Source: CABMGU01 sp035292785
GTDB lineage: Archaea > Nanobdellota > Nanobdellia > Woesearchaeales > ARS49
Assembly: GCA_035292785.1 (NCBI GenBank)
Contig: DATDPK010000003.1
Location: 1 to 22,961, forward strand
Direction of reading: 5' to 3'
DNA length: 22,961 nucleotides
The position numbers and the translations under genes are program-made. The notes under the pieces are model-generated. The model saw only the letters and a list, made by a program, of their open reading frames with translations, did no database searches and was not told the origin of the DNA. Shown here one piece after another: positions 5,536-13,920 of the stretch. Each line of letters starts with the position of its first letter. The stretch's first letter is position 1.

Positions 5536-8500
5536 TTACTCCCATCTAACAAATATTGAGTATGCTATTGCTCCTACAAGGACTACAAAGAGGACTACTC
5601 CTATTTTTGCGAGTGAGCTTGATGGGCTGATTTCCACGCTGAACAATCCGCGTAATTTCTCTGCGAGTTTGCTGAATATGCTTGGCCCGACATCTGCGTT
5701 TACGTCAACAGTTGTTTCATCTTCGCCAACTACTTGTGGTGGCTGGTTCTCAACTGCTGGCTCTCTTGGAACAAAATTAAAGCTCGGCAATGGAGGAACT
5801 GCTGTTGATACTGTTCCTGCCCTTTGCACTGATATTGTTGCTGCTGTTCTCGCTATTTCAATTACTGTAAGTGCCAGGTCTGTTATTCCGTCTTTTGAAA
5901 GGTCGAATGTTTGTGTTTCGTCTTTCGTCACTGTGTATATGATTCCGTTGATTATCCATTCTGTTGTGTCATCTGTTTGTGTTGCCCTGCGCAATAGTAT
6001 GCTTACTGGCATTAGTTTGCCGTCGATTGTGAATTGCAATGGCTGTCCTACGAATAATGACCTGATGACAGGTGTGTCTGTTAGAGCTATTCTTGGAGCT
6101 CCTCCGCCACCGCCTCCGCCTCCACCGCCGCCTCCGCCACCGCCTCCACTTCCGCCTGAGCTTGGTGCTGGTGGTGGTGTTACTTGTACGTTAATTGTGC
6201 CTGTTGCGGTATCGCTAAAGCCAAATGAGTCTATTGCAGTCAATGTTACTGTGTAGACTCCTGTTGAATTGTATGATTTTGTTTGCGTGCTGTTTGTGCT
6301 GTTTGTTCCGTCTCCAAAGTTCCAGAATACTGTGACTGAGTCGTTTAATGGTCCGCCTACATTTGCATCAGTTGTTGTGCTTGTGAATGATATCACTGCA
6401 TTTGGCGCAACTGTTGTTGATGCTGGCGTAAAGCTTGCAACTGGCGGTACTGGTATTACCTGTGAAAGGTTTGCTGTTCCGCTTGAGCTTGCATTATAGG
6501 TAAAGTTGCCTACTGTGATTGTTCCGCTTGAGATTTGGTTGTTTGATATTGTTGCATCTGTTATTGTTGCATTGCTGATTACGCTGTTCGTGATTGTCGA
6601 GTTGTTCACGTTTGAGTTTGTTATCGTGCTTTGGTTGATGTATGAGTTTGCTATTGTTGAGTTCATGATTGTTGACAGGTCTATTGTGCTGTTTGCTATT
6701 GTGCTGAACTGCACATTGCTGTTCATTATTGTGCTGTTGTCAACATTGCTGAATGTGACGTTGCTTGCGATTATTACGCTGTTGCCTGTTATTGTGCTTC
6801 CTGTAAGGTCGCTTGGGTCTACAAAGCTGTTTGTGAATGTGCAGTTTGTTGCTGTTATGTTCTTTACTGTGCTGTTTGTGACTACACAGTTTGTCAATAC
6901 TGAATTGTTGATTACAGACAGTGTTGCTGTTACATTGTTCAATATGTTGTTTATTCCTGTTACATTTGTAAGAGTGCTTGCATTAATCAAGCTGTTTCTC
7001 ATTATTGTGTTGTTGATGTTGTTTGTTCCTACAAGTGTGCTTCCGTCAAGTATGTTTTGTGAAAGGTAGACTAAGTCTGTGTTTGTTGCTGCTGTCTGGC
7101 CGTTGCATCCTACTGATACATTGAATGTTCCCAAGCTGTATCCTGTTATGTTTGCAGTGTGGTTCAGGCCGTTTGCTGTGCTGAAGTTTGCCATGCTTGA
7201 TTGTGCAACGTCGCTCAAGTTCCATCCGCAGGTTGTTGTTGCTGGCGTGTCAGCTGTCATTAGGAATGTGCTGTAATTCAAAGCTGTTCCGTTTGGAGGC
7301 AGTATGTTCATTGCTGTGACTATTGGTGTTATTGTGAGGAATCTTGTTATGCTTGAGTTTGTGAAGTTTACACTGCCCGGGAATACTGCAACTATAGGTA
7401 CTGTTCCTGTGCTTGCAAAGCTTGTTGTGAATGTTACTGGTGATGTGCTGTTTTGTGCTAGTGTTCCATTGACGTAAAGTTCTACTTGTCCGCCTGCTGG
7501 GTTTGTCACGTTTGCATCTATTGTTATGTTGCTTCCTACTTGTACGCTCGTGTTTCCAGATATTCCGTTAAGTGTTAGTGTAATTGTTGGTGTTCCTTGC
7601 AGAACTGTGTAGTTTGCAGCTGTTGTGCTGTTTGTATTGCCTGCTACGTCGTTTGCAAACCATCTGAATGTGTGGTTGCCTGCTGATAGTGAGCTGATGT
7701 TTACTTCATATACACTGGTTGTGCCTACTTGTGTTGCTGTTGTGTTTGTGCCGTCGAATTCAAATGTTACGGCATTAACGCCAACATTGTCTGTCACGAT
7801 TGCTGTGAACCTGTATGTTGAGCCGAATGCTGCTGGTGATGTTGGGCTTGATGTAAGTGTTCCAAATTGTGGCGCAGTTGTATCATTTACAGCAATTACA
7901 AGTGTTGCATTGCTTCCAGTGTAGTTCTGGTTGCCTGTAAATGTTGCAGTTATGTTGAATCCGCCTGCGGTGTTGTATGTTTTGTTGATTGATAATGGCG
8001 ATGTTCCTGTTGAAATCTGGTTGCCATTTTCAGTTATTGTTATTGTACTTGTCGTGTTTGTTATGTTTGCGAATATGTTGACTGTTGCTCCTTGTGCTAC
8101 GCTTGTATTGCTTGCTGAGCCGTCCAATAGCAAACTCATTGAGCTCTGTGCTTTATTCACTGTGAACACGCTTGCATTTGTCATGTTCATATTACCTGAG
8201 CTGTCTGTTGCGTACCATTTGTATGTGTAGTTGCCTGCTGCCAAGTCGCTCACTGATGCCGTGTATTGGCTTCCTGATTGTGAGACATTTGTAATATTGA
8301 CGCCATTAAACTGGAATGTTGCATTTGTTACGTTTACATTGTCTGTCCAGTTGATGCTGAATGTGTAGTTTGCTCCTGGCGCATATGTGCTTGGGTTTGG
8401 AGGCGTTATTTCTCCGCTGAATGTTGGTGCTGAGATATCTGTTATTGTTAGTGTGAACGTGCCGTTTGTACAGGCAGAACTATTGTCACATACCGTTACT

Positions 8501-11307
8501 AATGTTGGGAATACGCCAATGTTTGTTGGCGTGAAGTTTATTTCTCCTGTTGCTGAATTTATTGTGAACAATGTGCTGTTTGTCGAGAATGTCAAAGTAT
8601 CATTTGTCTGGTCTGAATCTGTTGCGTTGATGTCGTAATAGAACACGCTGCCAACATTTGCTGTCTGGTTTGCCAGGTTTGTGAATACTGGTGCGTCATT
8701 CAAGTTGATTACTGTTATTGTGATGTTCTGGCTTTGGTTGTTTCCTGCAGAGTCAAACAAGTACAATGTTATGTCTACGCTTCCGCTTTGATTGACTTTT
8801 GGTGCAATTAACAAGAAGTCTGTTGCTGTTGTTATTGTTGCGTCAAATATTGGATGGCTCAATGATGTAACAGGCGTCAAATTGCTCTGGTTTGCAAACT
8901 GCATTTTCCAGGTTAATTGGTTGTTGTTTGCGTCTGGGCCGTCTTCTGGGTCGTTTTCAAACGGAGTCAAGTCAAGCGAATTATTTATCTCTTCAAATGT
9001 TGTAATGTTCGGTATTACCATATTGAAGTATGGTTTGTCGTCAACAAAGTTCAGCTGTATTGTGAATGTTGCGATTGCTCTTAATCCGCTTGGGTCTGTT
9101 GCTGTGACATTGAATGTTCTTGTGCCAAAGACATTGAATTGTGGAATTATTGTCATTGTTGGCGCAGTTGTATTAATCATGAAAGTGACGTTTTGTGTTG
9201 GAGTTACTCCGAATGTCAAATTATCGCCGTCTACATCAAGGAATACCTGGCTTAGGTTGAATGTGAAGTTTGTGCTTTCGTTGAATGGTGGTATTGTTGG
9301 TATGCTGATTACAACTGGCGCATCATTCACTGGTGTTATTGTTACTGTAGCAACGCCAAGTGCTGTTGAACTTCCGTCTGTAACAGATACTGTTACTGTG
9401 CCTGTTCCGAATGCGTTTGGTCTTGGTACGATGCTCAAGTATTTGCCGTCATCTATTTGTGCCGTGAACAAGCTTGAATTTGATGTTGCATTAATTGCAT
9501 AAACTAATTGGTTTGCTGGTGTGTCAAGGTCTGTTGTGAATGTATTCAGATTGATTGCTCTTATTACCGCGCTGTCTTCTATTGTTGTTATTGTTGGGAA
9601 TACGCTGAATGTTGGTGCGTTGTTTGAACTAGTAACAGTCACTGTCATTGTGTCTGTTGCTGTTAAATTACCTGTGTCATTTACTGTGAATGTGATTGTG
9701 TTTGTGCCTGAGAATCCTGTTGTTGGTATGAATGTTGCAATTCCTTGTGCTATGCTTACCTGCATGCTTGTGTTTCCTGTTACAGTCCATATTAATGAAG
9801 TGTCTGCGTCTTGGTCGTCGTGGGCATAGTCATTCAGGTTTAATGTGCCGTTTGTTCCTGTTACAAATGATAATGTTGGTGGCAAATTCAATATTGGCAC
9901 TGTGTTTGTTGCTGTTCCATTAATTGTTGTGTGCAGTATGATTGATTGTGTCAGGTCTGTTTTTACATTCACATTGTTGCTTGCTGAGCTGAATCCGTTT
10001 GCTGTTGCTTTGTACAGCCAGACTCCTTCTGGCACTCCGAAGAATACAGTTGTTCCGTTTGCGTCTGTGAATTGTGTTCCAATTCCTGTAATTGTGACGT
10101 TTGCTCCCTGTATTTTTGTTCCGTTCAAGCCATTCAAAACATTAAATGCGAGTTTATATGATTGTGTTGCCGGCTTTACTTCAAGTTGTATTGTTTGTTC
10201 TGCCTTGATTTCTGGCTTGCTTGTCGGCAATACTGAGTTTGCGTACACTTTGACTTTGATTGTGTGCACTCCTGCTGTTGTTGGAGTGAATGTGAATGAG
10301 TATGTTACTGGTGTTGTTGTGTCTGGGTTTGCAAACACGTTTTTGATTGTTTTGCTGAATACTGTTGTTGAGCCAAGTGTTACAAGGTAGTCAAAGTCTG
10401 ACTGTACTGCAGTTGTTGTTCCATTTGAGAACACGTGGTTTGTTATCTTGTTGAATGAGACTGTTACAGTTTCTCCTGCTTTTGGATACATTTTGTCTAC
10501 AGTTACTCCGTTTACTATGCTGTAGAATTGTCCTGTTGGGCTTGCTGTTAATACTGCGAATGTTCCTTGTGCAGATTGGTCTTCTTTTGATGCACATTGG
10601 TCATCGATTACTGTTGATGTTACCTTGACTGTGAAGTTTCCTTCTGCCTGCGGTATGTATGAGAATGATACTGGAACTGTTGAGCCTGCAAATATTGAGT
10701 TTCCGTTTGCTGCTGTGAAGTTCTGCTGTTGTGTGTGAATTGGCGTGCTTCCGTTCAAAATCTCCATTTTTACAACAGTGTCTGCGCCGTAGTATTCCTG
10801 CTTGAACTGCGGTGGCACAAATCCTGTTTGTATGAGCTGGAATGCGCTTGATGTTGAAGAGTCAAGTTTTGCGTTTGTCTGTACAATCAATGGCTTGTTT
10901 GGCTCAACTTGGTTGACAAAGCTTAATTGTGATACTGTCGCACGGCAGGTGTTCGGCATTTTTGTGAACGTGTTTGATTCACTTGTTGTCGCTATTCCTG
11001 TCTGTCCGTATGTGTGCCAGTTGTGTTTTCCGATTAATGGCCTGTATCCTTTTGAGTAGAAATATTCTACATATCCGTACGCTGTTGCAAGCGTGTCAGG
11101 ATATCTGAATGTTACTTTGCCATCTGTTGCATTTGGCCCCTTGATTATGCTTCCTGAGAATGCTCCTACTGAGTCGCAATTTGTATCCAAACAGTTGAAC
11201 ACCAATGAGCTTACATTGTTTTGGTCAAATGTGTAAGTGACATCTGCTGCAGCATAAGCTACTGGAATCATTAACAATGCAATTGCAAATAATAGTAATT
11301 TTTTCAT
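5536..11307 (-). CDS. Giant modular cell-surface protein (1923 aa) with pentapeptide solenoid
   Basis: A secreted, probably S-layer-associated or adhesin-like protein. Residues 1-19 are a signal peptide ending AYA. Then come beta-rich regions to about 380, a carboxypeptidase-regulatory-like fold (380-470), tandem cadherin/Ig-like modules with NDAPVF-type linkers (470-955), four further beta modules arranged A-B-A'-B' (960-1325), and a pentapeptide-repeat region (about 1430-1605; units such as STIMN, STIAN, STITN). A PKD domain follows (1620-1710; VFWNFGDGTNST), then 16 consecutive glycines, a last beta domain and a C-terminal membrane segment GVVLFVVLVGAIAYSIF with RWE inside. Asn-X-Ser/Thr sequons are extremely frequent, so heavy glycosylation is likely. 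The start at 11307 gives the signal peptide; a further 13 codons upstream are rejected. It is one base after the 536-aa gene and cotranscribed with it. Confidence 0.93.
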   Translation of the reverse strand: MKKLLLFAIALLMIPVAYAAADVTYTFDQNNVSSLVFNCLDTNCDSVGAFSGSIIKGPNATDGKVTFRYPDTLATAYGYVEYFYSKGYRPLIGKHNWHTYGQTGIATTSESNTFTKMPNTCRATVSQLSFVNQVEPNKPLIVQTNAKLDSSTSSAFQLIQTGFVPPQFKQEYYGADTVVKMEILNGSTPIHTQQQNFTAANGNSIFAGSTVPVSFSYIPQAEGNFTVKVTSTVIDDQCASKEDQSAQGTFAVLTASPTGQFYSIVNGVTVDKMYPKAGETVTVSFNKITNHVFSNGTTTAVQSDFDYLVTLGSTTVFSKTIKNVFANPDTTTPVTYSFTFTPTTAGVHTIKVKVYANSVLPTSKPEIKAEQTIQLEVKPATQSYKLAFNVLNGLNGTKIQGANVTITGIGTQFTDANGTTVFFGVPEGVWLYKATANGFSSASNNVNVKTDLTQSIILHTTINGTATNTVPILNLPPTLSFVTGTNGTLNLNDYAHDDQDADTSLIWTVTGNTSMQVSIAQGIATFIPTTGFSGTNTITFTVNDTGNLTATDTMTVTVTSSNNAPTFSVFPTITTIEDSAVIRAINLNTFTTDLDTPANQLVYAINATSNSSLFTAQIDDGKYLSIVPRPNAFGTGTVTVSVTDGSSTALGVATVTITPVNDAPVVISIPTIPPFNESTNFTFNLSQVFLDVDGDNLTFGVTPTQNVTFMINTTAPTMTIIPQFNVFGTRTFNVTATDPSGLRAIATFTIQLNFVDDKPYFNMVIPNITTFEEINNSLDLTPFENDPEDGPDANNNQLTWKMQFANQSNLTPVTSLSHPIFDATITTATDFLLIAPKVNQSGSVDITLYLFDSAGNNQSQNITITVINLNDAPVFTNLANQTANVGSVFYYDINATDSDQTNDTLTFSTNSTLFTINSATGEINFTPTNIGVFPTLVTVCDNSSACTNGTFTLTITDISAPTFSGEITPPNPSTYAPGANYTFSINWTDNVNVTNATFQFNGVNITNVSQSGSQYTASVSDLAAGNYTYKWYATDSSGNMNMTNASVFTVNKAQSSMSLLLDGSASNTSVAQGATVNIFANITNTTSTITITENGNQISTGTSPLSINKTYNTAGGFNITATFTGNQNYTGSNATLVIAVNDTTAPQFGTLTSSPTSPAAFGSTYRFTAIVTDNVGVNAVTFEFDGTNTTATQVGTTSVYEVNISSLSAGNHTFRWFANDVAGNTNSTTAANYTVLQGTPTITLTLNGISGNTSVQVGSNITIDANVTNPAGGQVELYVNGTLAQNSTSPVTFTTSFASTGTVPIVAVFPGSVNFTNSSITRFLTITPIVTAMNILPPNGTALNYSTFLMTADTPATTTCGWNLSDVAQSSMANFSTANGLNHTANITGYSLGTFNVSVGCNGQTAATNTDLVYLSQNILDGSTLVGTNNINNTIMRNSLINASTLTNVTGINNILNNVTATLSVINNSVLTNCVVTNSTVKNITATNCTFTNSFVDPSDLTGSTITGNSVIIASNVTFSNVDNSTIMNSNVQFSTIANSTIDLSTIMNSTIANSYINQSTITNSNVNNSTITNSVISNATITDATISNNQISSGTITVGNFTYNASSSGTANLSQVIPVPPVASFTPASTTVAPNAVISFTSTTTDANVGGPLNDSVTVFWNFGDGTNSTNSTQTKSYNSTGVYTVTLTAIDSFGFSDTATGTINVQVTPPPAPSSGGSGGGGGGGGGGGGGGGGAPRIALTDTPVIRSLFVGQPLQFTIDGKLMPVSILLRRATQTDDTTEWIINGIIYTVTKDETQTFDLSKDGITDLALTVIEIARTAATISVQRAGTVSTAVPPLPSFNFVPREPAVENQPPQVVGEDETTVDVNADVGPSIFSKLAEKLRGLFSVEISPSSSLAKIGVVLFVVLVGAIAYSIFVRWE
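6100..6147 (-). repeat. GGN trinucleotide run encoding 16 glycines
   Basis: On the plus strand this is a run of CCN triplets mixing CCG, CCA and CCT. Mixed third positions mean it is not a pure slipping repeat. It separates the PKD domain from the last beta domain of the surface protein as a flexible hinge. Confidence 0.85.
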
Positions 11308-11308
11308 T

Positions 11309-12919
11309 TTAGCCCGTTTGAGGTCCGGTGTTTCCGCCGCCTCCAAGTGGCGCTCCGCCTGTTGGCGCTGGTGTTGTCGTAGTTCTGCTTGTTGGCTCTA
11401 TTGTTGCCGCATATGCAATGCCTGCAACTGCTCCGCCGATTTGCACAAGTGTTGCTGCTGTGCCTGTGTAAAAGTGTATTCTTGCTGGAGTGTTGTCTCC
11501 AACAACCCAAGGATAGTTTTCAAAGCCGTTTTCACGTGATGCGCCTGCCCTGATTGATTTTATGAGTGCTAATCTTCCATCTTCTGTTTCCACGTCATAC
11601 CAGTTGCTTCTCAATGCCCAGTCTGCGTTTGCTGTTGCATTAAATGCGCCGTATAATGGCAGTATTACGTTTGCCAGTATTTTCCAGCCGTTTACGCTTC
11701 CTTCAAGTGAAGAGTCCTGTGCTGCGGTTACAATGTCTTCAAGTATTGCTCCTCTTGCAGCGACAAATAGATGCTGTCCTTCTGTGTTTGGTGTTTTCAA
11801 AAATCCTGCTGAATATGTTTGTGCAAGCATGTTCATCAACAAATATCCTGGTCCTTGTGCTATGTCATCTCTTGTGTGCCAGGCTGGCGCTGATGCAGCA
11901 TCCTGAACTTCTGCAAGCAACTGTTCATATGCTTTTCTTAATGGTGTTTCTGGTGTAAAGCGGTCGCTCAATTGGCTGTCTTTTCTTGCAATGTCTCCTA
12001 TTTTCAGTTTGTTTAGAACTGCGTCAAGAACAACTCTGCCTTGTTTTTGTTCGTCTATGCCTGTCTGGCATTTGAGTATGTCGTTTGCAAATGTGTGAAG
12101 CTGGTGTCTTACTGCGTATTGGGCTTCAATACATGATAGTGATCTTGCCATTACGATTGCTTGTCTGACTGCCTGCATTCCGTCTTTGTTGAATGCAGCC
12201 ATTGCTTTGTAGCCCTGCACCAAGTCATCGTCGAGTGTGCCTGCAGCAAATGCCTGTTCAAGCAGTTGCTGTTCCTCGAATGTGAGGTCTCTGGCTGATT
12301 TGTCAAAGTCTCTGATTATTTCTCCAACCTGTGCACGATAGTCTGCGTTTGCTCCTTCAAGTCTTCCAAAGTTGAATACGTGCAGGTCTGAATTCAGGTT
12401 GTCCTGTGCTATGCTGAGGACGTATCTTTGTATTCCCATTCCTTTTAGGACTTTTTCAAGGTCAGAAATGTGGCCTTTGAATTCAACAAATGCATCATAA
12501 GCTTCTTTGCTTATCCTGTTTTCCTTGAATGCTTCTGTGAGTTTTCCATCAAAAGCAGCCATATATGCTGAAAATTCAACTACTTCCGGCAGTTTGTCTT
12601 CAAATGGTTTCTTTTGGCTGTTTTCTTCTCTTATTGGCTGCAAAAGCAGGTCCTGCCATGCTTGCGGAATTTCTGGGCGGTTGGTAAGTGCACGTACTTT
12701 TTTGAAATCAATTGTTTTTCCGGAGAGTTCTTTGAATTGGTTGTCCACAACATCAGAAAGCGATGCTCCCAATTCATAATCAACAAGGTCATCATTTAGT
12801 TTTATTTGCTGGGTTGTTGCCGGCTCGTAAGCTGTTCTGCAGCCTGCATTTGGTAGTAAAGAAGCTCCTGCTACAGTAACTGGCGCTAAAAACCTTCTGA
12901 CTGTTGACTTAAGTCCCAT
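11309..12919 (-). CDS. Unrecognised 536-aa exported protein, putative lipoprotein
   Basis: No family recognised. The N-terminus reads VRRFLAPVTVAG then SLLPNAGC, with Cys27 as a possible lipid-anchor site; the twin arginines followed by FL resemble a Tat lipoprotein signal, though Asn at -3 is not ideal. The body (residues 40-480) is mostly helical with many Gln/Ala/Asp and no catalytic motif that I can name. Near the C-terminus a hydrophobic segment ATLVQIGGAVAGIAYAATI is followed by a Thr/Pro/Gly tail (TTTTPAPTGG...). The ATG at 12919 has a GGGGGT ribosome-binding sequence. Its stop is one base before the giant surface protein's start, so the two are coexpressed and may act together at the envelope, for example as anchor or assembly partner (inference). 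Confidence 0.85.
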   Translation of the reverse strand: MGLKSTVRRFLAPVTVAGASLLPNAGCRTAYEPATTQQIKLNDDLVDYELGASLSDVVDNQFKELSGKTIDFKKVRALTNRPEIPQAWQDLLLQPIREENSQKKPFEDKLPEVVEFSAYMAAFDGKLTEAFKENRISKEAYDAFVEFKGHISDLEKVLKGMGIQRYVLSIAQDNLNSDLHVFNFGRLEGANADYRAQVGEIIRDFDKSARDLTFEEQQLLEQAFAAGTLDDDLVQGYKAMAAFNKDGMQAVRQAIVMARSLSCIEAQYAVRHQLHTFANDILKCQTGIDEQKQGRVVLDAVLNKLKIGDIARKDSQLSDRFTPETPLRKAYEQLLAEVQDAASAPAWHTRDDIAQGPGYLLMNMLAQTYSAGFLKTPNTEGQHLFVAARGAILEDIVTAAQDSSLEGSVNGWKILANVILPLYGAFNATANADWALRSNWYDVETEDGRLALIKSIRAGASRENGFENYPWVVGDNTPARIHFYTGTAATLVQIGGAVAGIAYAATIEPTSRTTTTPAPTGGAPLGGGGNTGPQTG

Positions 12920-12942
12920 GTATACCCCCAGAGGACTATAGT

Positions 12943-12980
12943 ATTAGCACCAATATATAAAGGTTTCTATTAATTAGCAC
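12943..12980 (-). promoter_or_regulatory. Surface-operon promoter with direct repeats around the TATA box
   Basis: On the minus strand GTGCTAAT occurs twice, exactly 30 bp apart (12973-12980 and 12943-12950), with the TATA box TTATATATT (12952-12960) between them. The downstream copy abuts the TATA box. Three helical turns of spacing put both copies on one DNA face, as expected for a regulator binding as a dimer or pair. Transcription should start near 12930, just before the GGGGGT ribosome-binding site. Confidence 0.6.
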
Positions 12981-13051
12981 TCAGCAGTGGTGATTTTTCC
13001 AAAAGCAGTTGCGTAAATCTGCCAGATCGTCTATAATATAGTAATAAAAAA

Positions 13052-13267
13052 TTAAAATTCGTCGTCTGAGAACGCGCCTTCCCCTTCTGTTTCTTCCTGG
13101 CTTTCGCCGTCTGATTCTATGTCTTCTTCGTAATCAGTATCGGCTACGAAATCCTCATCGACAACAGGCTCTACAACTTCCTCTGTCTTTTCTGGTTCTT
13201 CAACTTCGTGTTCTTCTACAGGGTGCTCTTCTGCTTTTTCGGTTTTTGCCTTTTTCTTGGCTGGCAT
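13052..13267 (-). CDS. Small highly acidic protein downstream of eL15
   Basis: A 71-aa low-complexity protein: a basic start (MPAKKKAKTEKAEEH) followed by runs of Glu, Asp and Val (VEEHEVEEPEKTEEVV, DTDYEEDIESDGES) and ending FSDDEF. It is probably disordered. A GAGGTGG ribosome-binding sequence precedes the ATG, and the gap after the eL15 stop is 14 bp, so it is in the eL15 operon. The bipolar charge suggests contact with basic proteins or RNA, for instance a ribosomal-protein chaperone, but I recognise no family and this is only a guess. Confidence 0.75.
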   Translation of the reverse strand: MPAKKKAKTEKAEEHPVEEHEVEEPEKTEEVVEPVVDEDFVADTDYEEDIESDGESQEETEGEGAFSDDEF

Positions 13268-13281
13268 TTAAACCACCTCGT

Positions 13282-13845
13282 TTAAAGTCTGCGTGAATGT
13301 GCGCGTCGTGACGGTCTTGCTTTTTCTGAACCAATGCCCTTGTGCAGCAATCCTCTGGTTCTTTTTCCTGCGCTGGTCAATCCTCGATTTACCCTGTTCT
13401 TGTGCTGAGGCTGTCCAAGCCAGGCTGTTCTTTTGTCCGCAAGGACTGAAGGATTTGCCGGGTCTGCCATAATTACTTCATACCAATAAAATTTTCCGTC
13501 TTCACCCACATAGTAAGAGTTTAGAACTTCACAGTTTGGATATACCTTGTTTGCTCGCTCTTCAGCGATGTGTTGGTAATTTTTTCTCAAGTTCAGCGTG
13601 ATTCCCATATTGTGCGAGTGTCTTCCGCCTGACCAGTCTGGCCTGATGTGTCCTCCTCTTGACACTCTTTGCCGGACTACAAATATTCCCTGTTTTGCGT
13701 GGTAGCCCAAGGCTCTTGCTTTGTCCACTCTTGTTGGGTGCTCTAGCCTTAATGTTACCGGATCTCTTCTCCATTGAACTAGGTATTTCTTGAAAACTTC
13801 GCGCGGAGAAGTCCATGCATCAGACAGATATTTGTATATTCCCAT
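13282..13845 (-). CDS. rpl15e: 50S ribosomal protein L15e (eL15)
   Basis: A 187-aa component of the archaeal and eukaryotic large subunit. Family marks include the N-terminal MGIYKYLSDAW, RLEHPTRVDKARALGYHAKQG, the basic loop VRQRVSRGGHIRPDWSGGRHS, NCEVLNSYYVGEDGKFYWYEVI and the C-terminal RGLTSAGKRTRGLLHKGIGSEKARPSRR-like tail (here split into shorter visible pieces). Length fits the family. The predicted TATA box TTTTTAAAG lies about 28 bp before the ATG, so the mRNA is probably leaderless. It is divergent from the protein kinase and followed by the small acidic gene. Confidence 0.97.
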   Translation of the reverse strand: MGIYKYLSDAWTSPREVFKKYLVQWRRDPVTLRLEHPTRVDKARALGYHAKQGIFVVRQRVSRGGHIRPDWSGGRHSHNMGITLNLRKNYQHIAEERANKVYPNCEVLNSYYVGEDGKFYWYEVIMADPANPSVLADKRTAWLGQPQHKNRVNRGLTSAGKRTRGLLHKGIGSEKARPSRRAHSRRL

Positions 13846-13868
13846 ATATTCGTCGGAGTAGTGAGCCC

Positions 13869-13900
13869 TTTTTAAAGCTTGTGGTCGATTTTATATATGA
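13869..13900. promoter_or_regulatory. Divergent TATA boxes for eL15 and the kinase
   Basis: TTTAAA (13871-13876) is centred 28 bp from the eL15 ATG on the minus strand. TTATATAT (13891-13898) is centred 26.5 bp from the kinase ATG at 13921 on the plus strand. Both spacings predict leaderless transcripts. Confidence 0.5.
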
Positions 13901-13920
13901 CAATTTAAATTTTTCAAAAT

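Noticed and set aside
5669..10390. Many plus-strand open frames of 60-236 codons across the surface-protein gene
   Set aside because: They are antisense shadows of the Asn/Thr/Ser-rich coding sequence, with hydrophobic Val/Leu/Phe-rich products, no ribosome-binding sites and no TATA spacing.
12905..12915. GTTGACTTAAGTC at the start of the 536-aa gene resembling the grpE operator
   Set aside because: The symmetry centre differs (10-bp even palindrome), one GTTGAC half is missing, and it lies inside coding sequence, so a chance match is more likely.
12973..12981. TTAGCACTC-like CIRCE element
   Set aside because: Only one half of the inverted repeat is present, and the adjacent gene is not a chaperone. 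The direct repeat with 12943-12950 explains it better.
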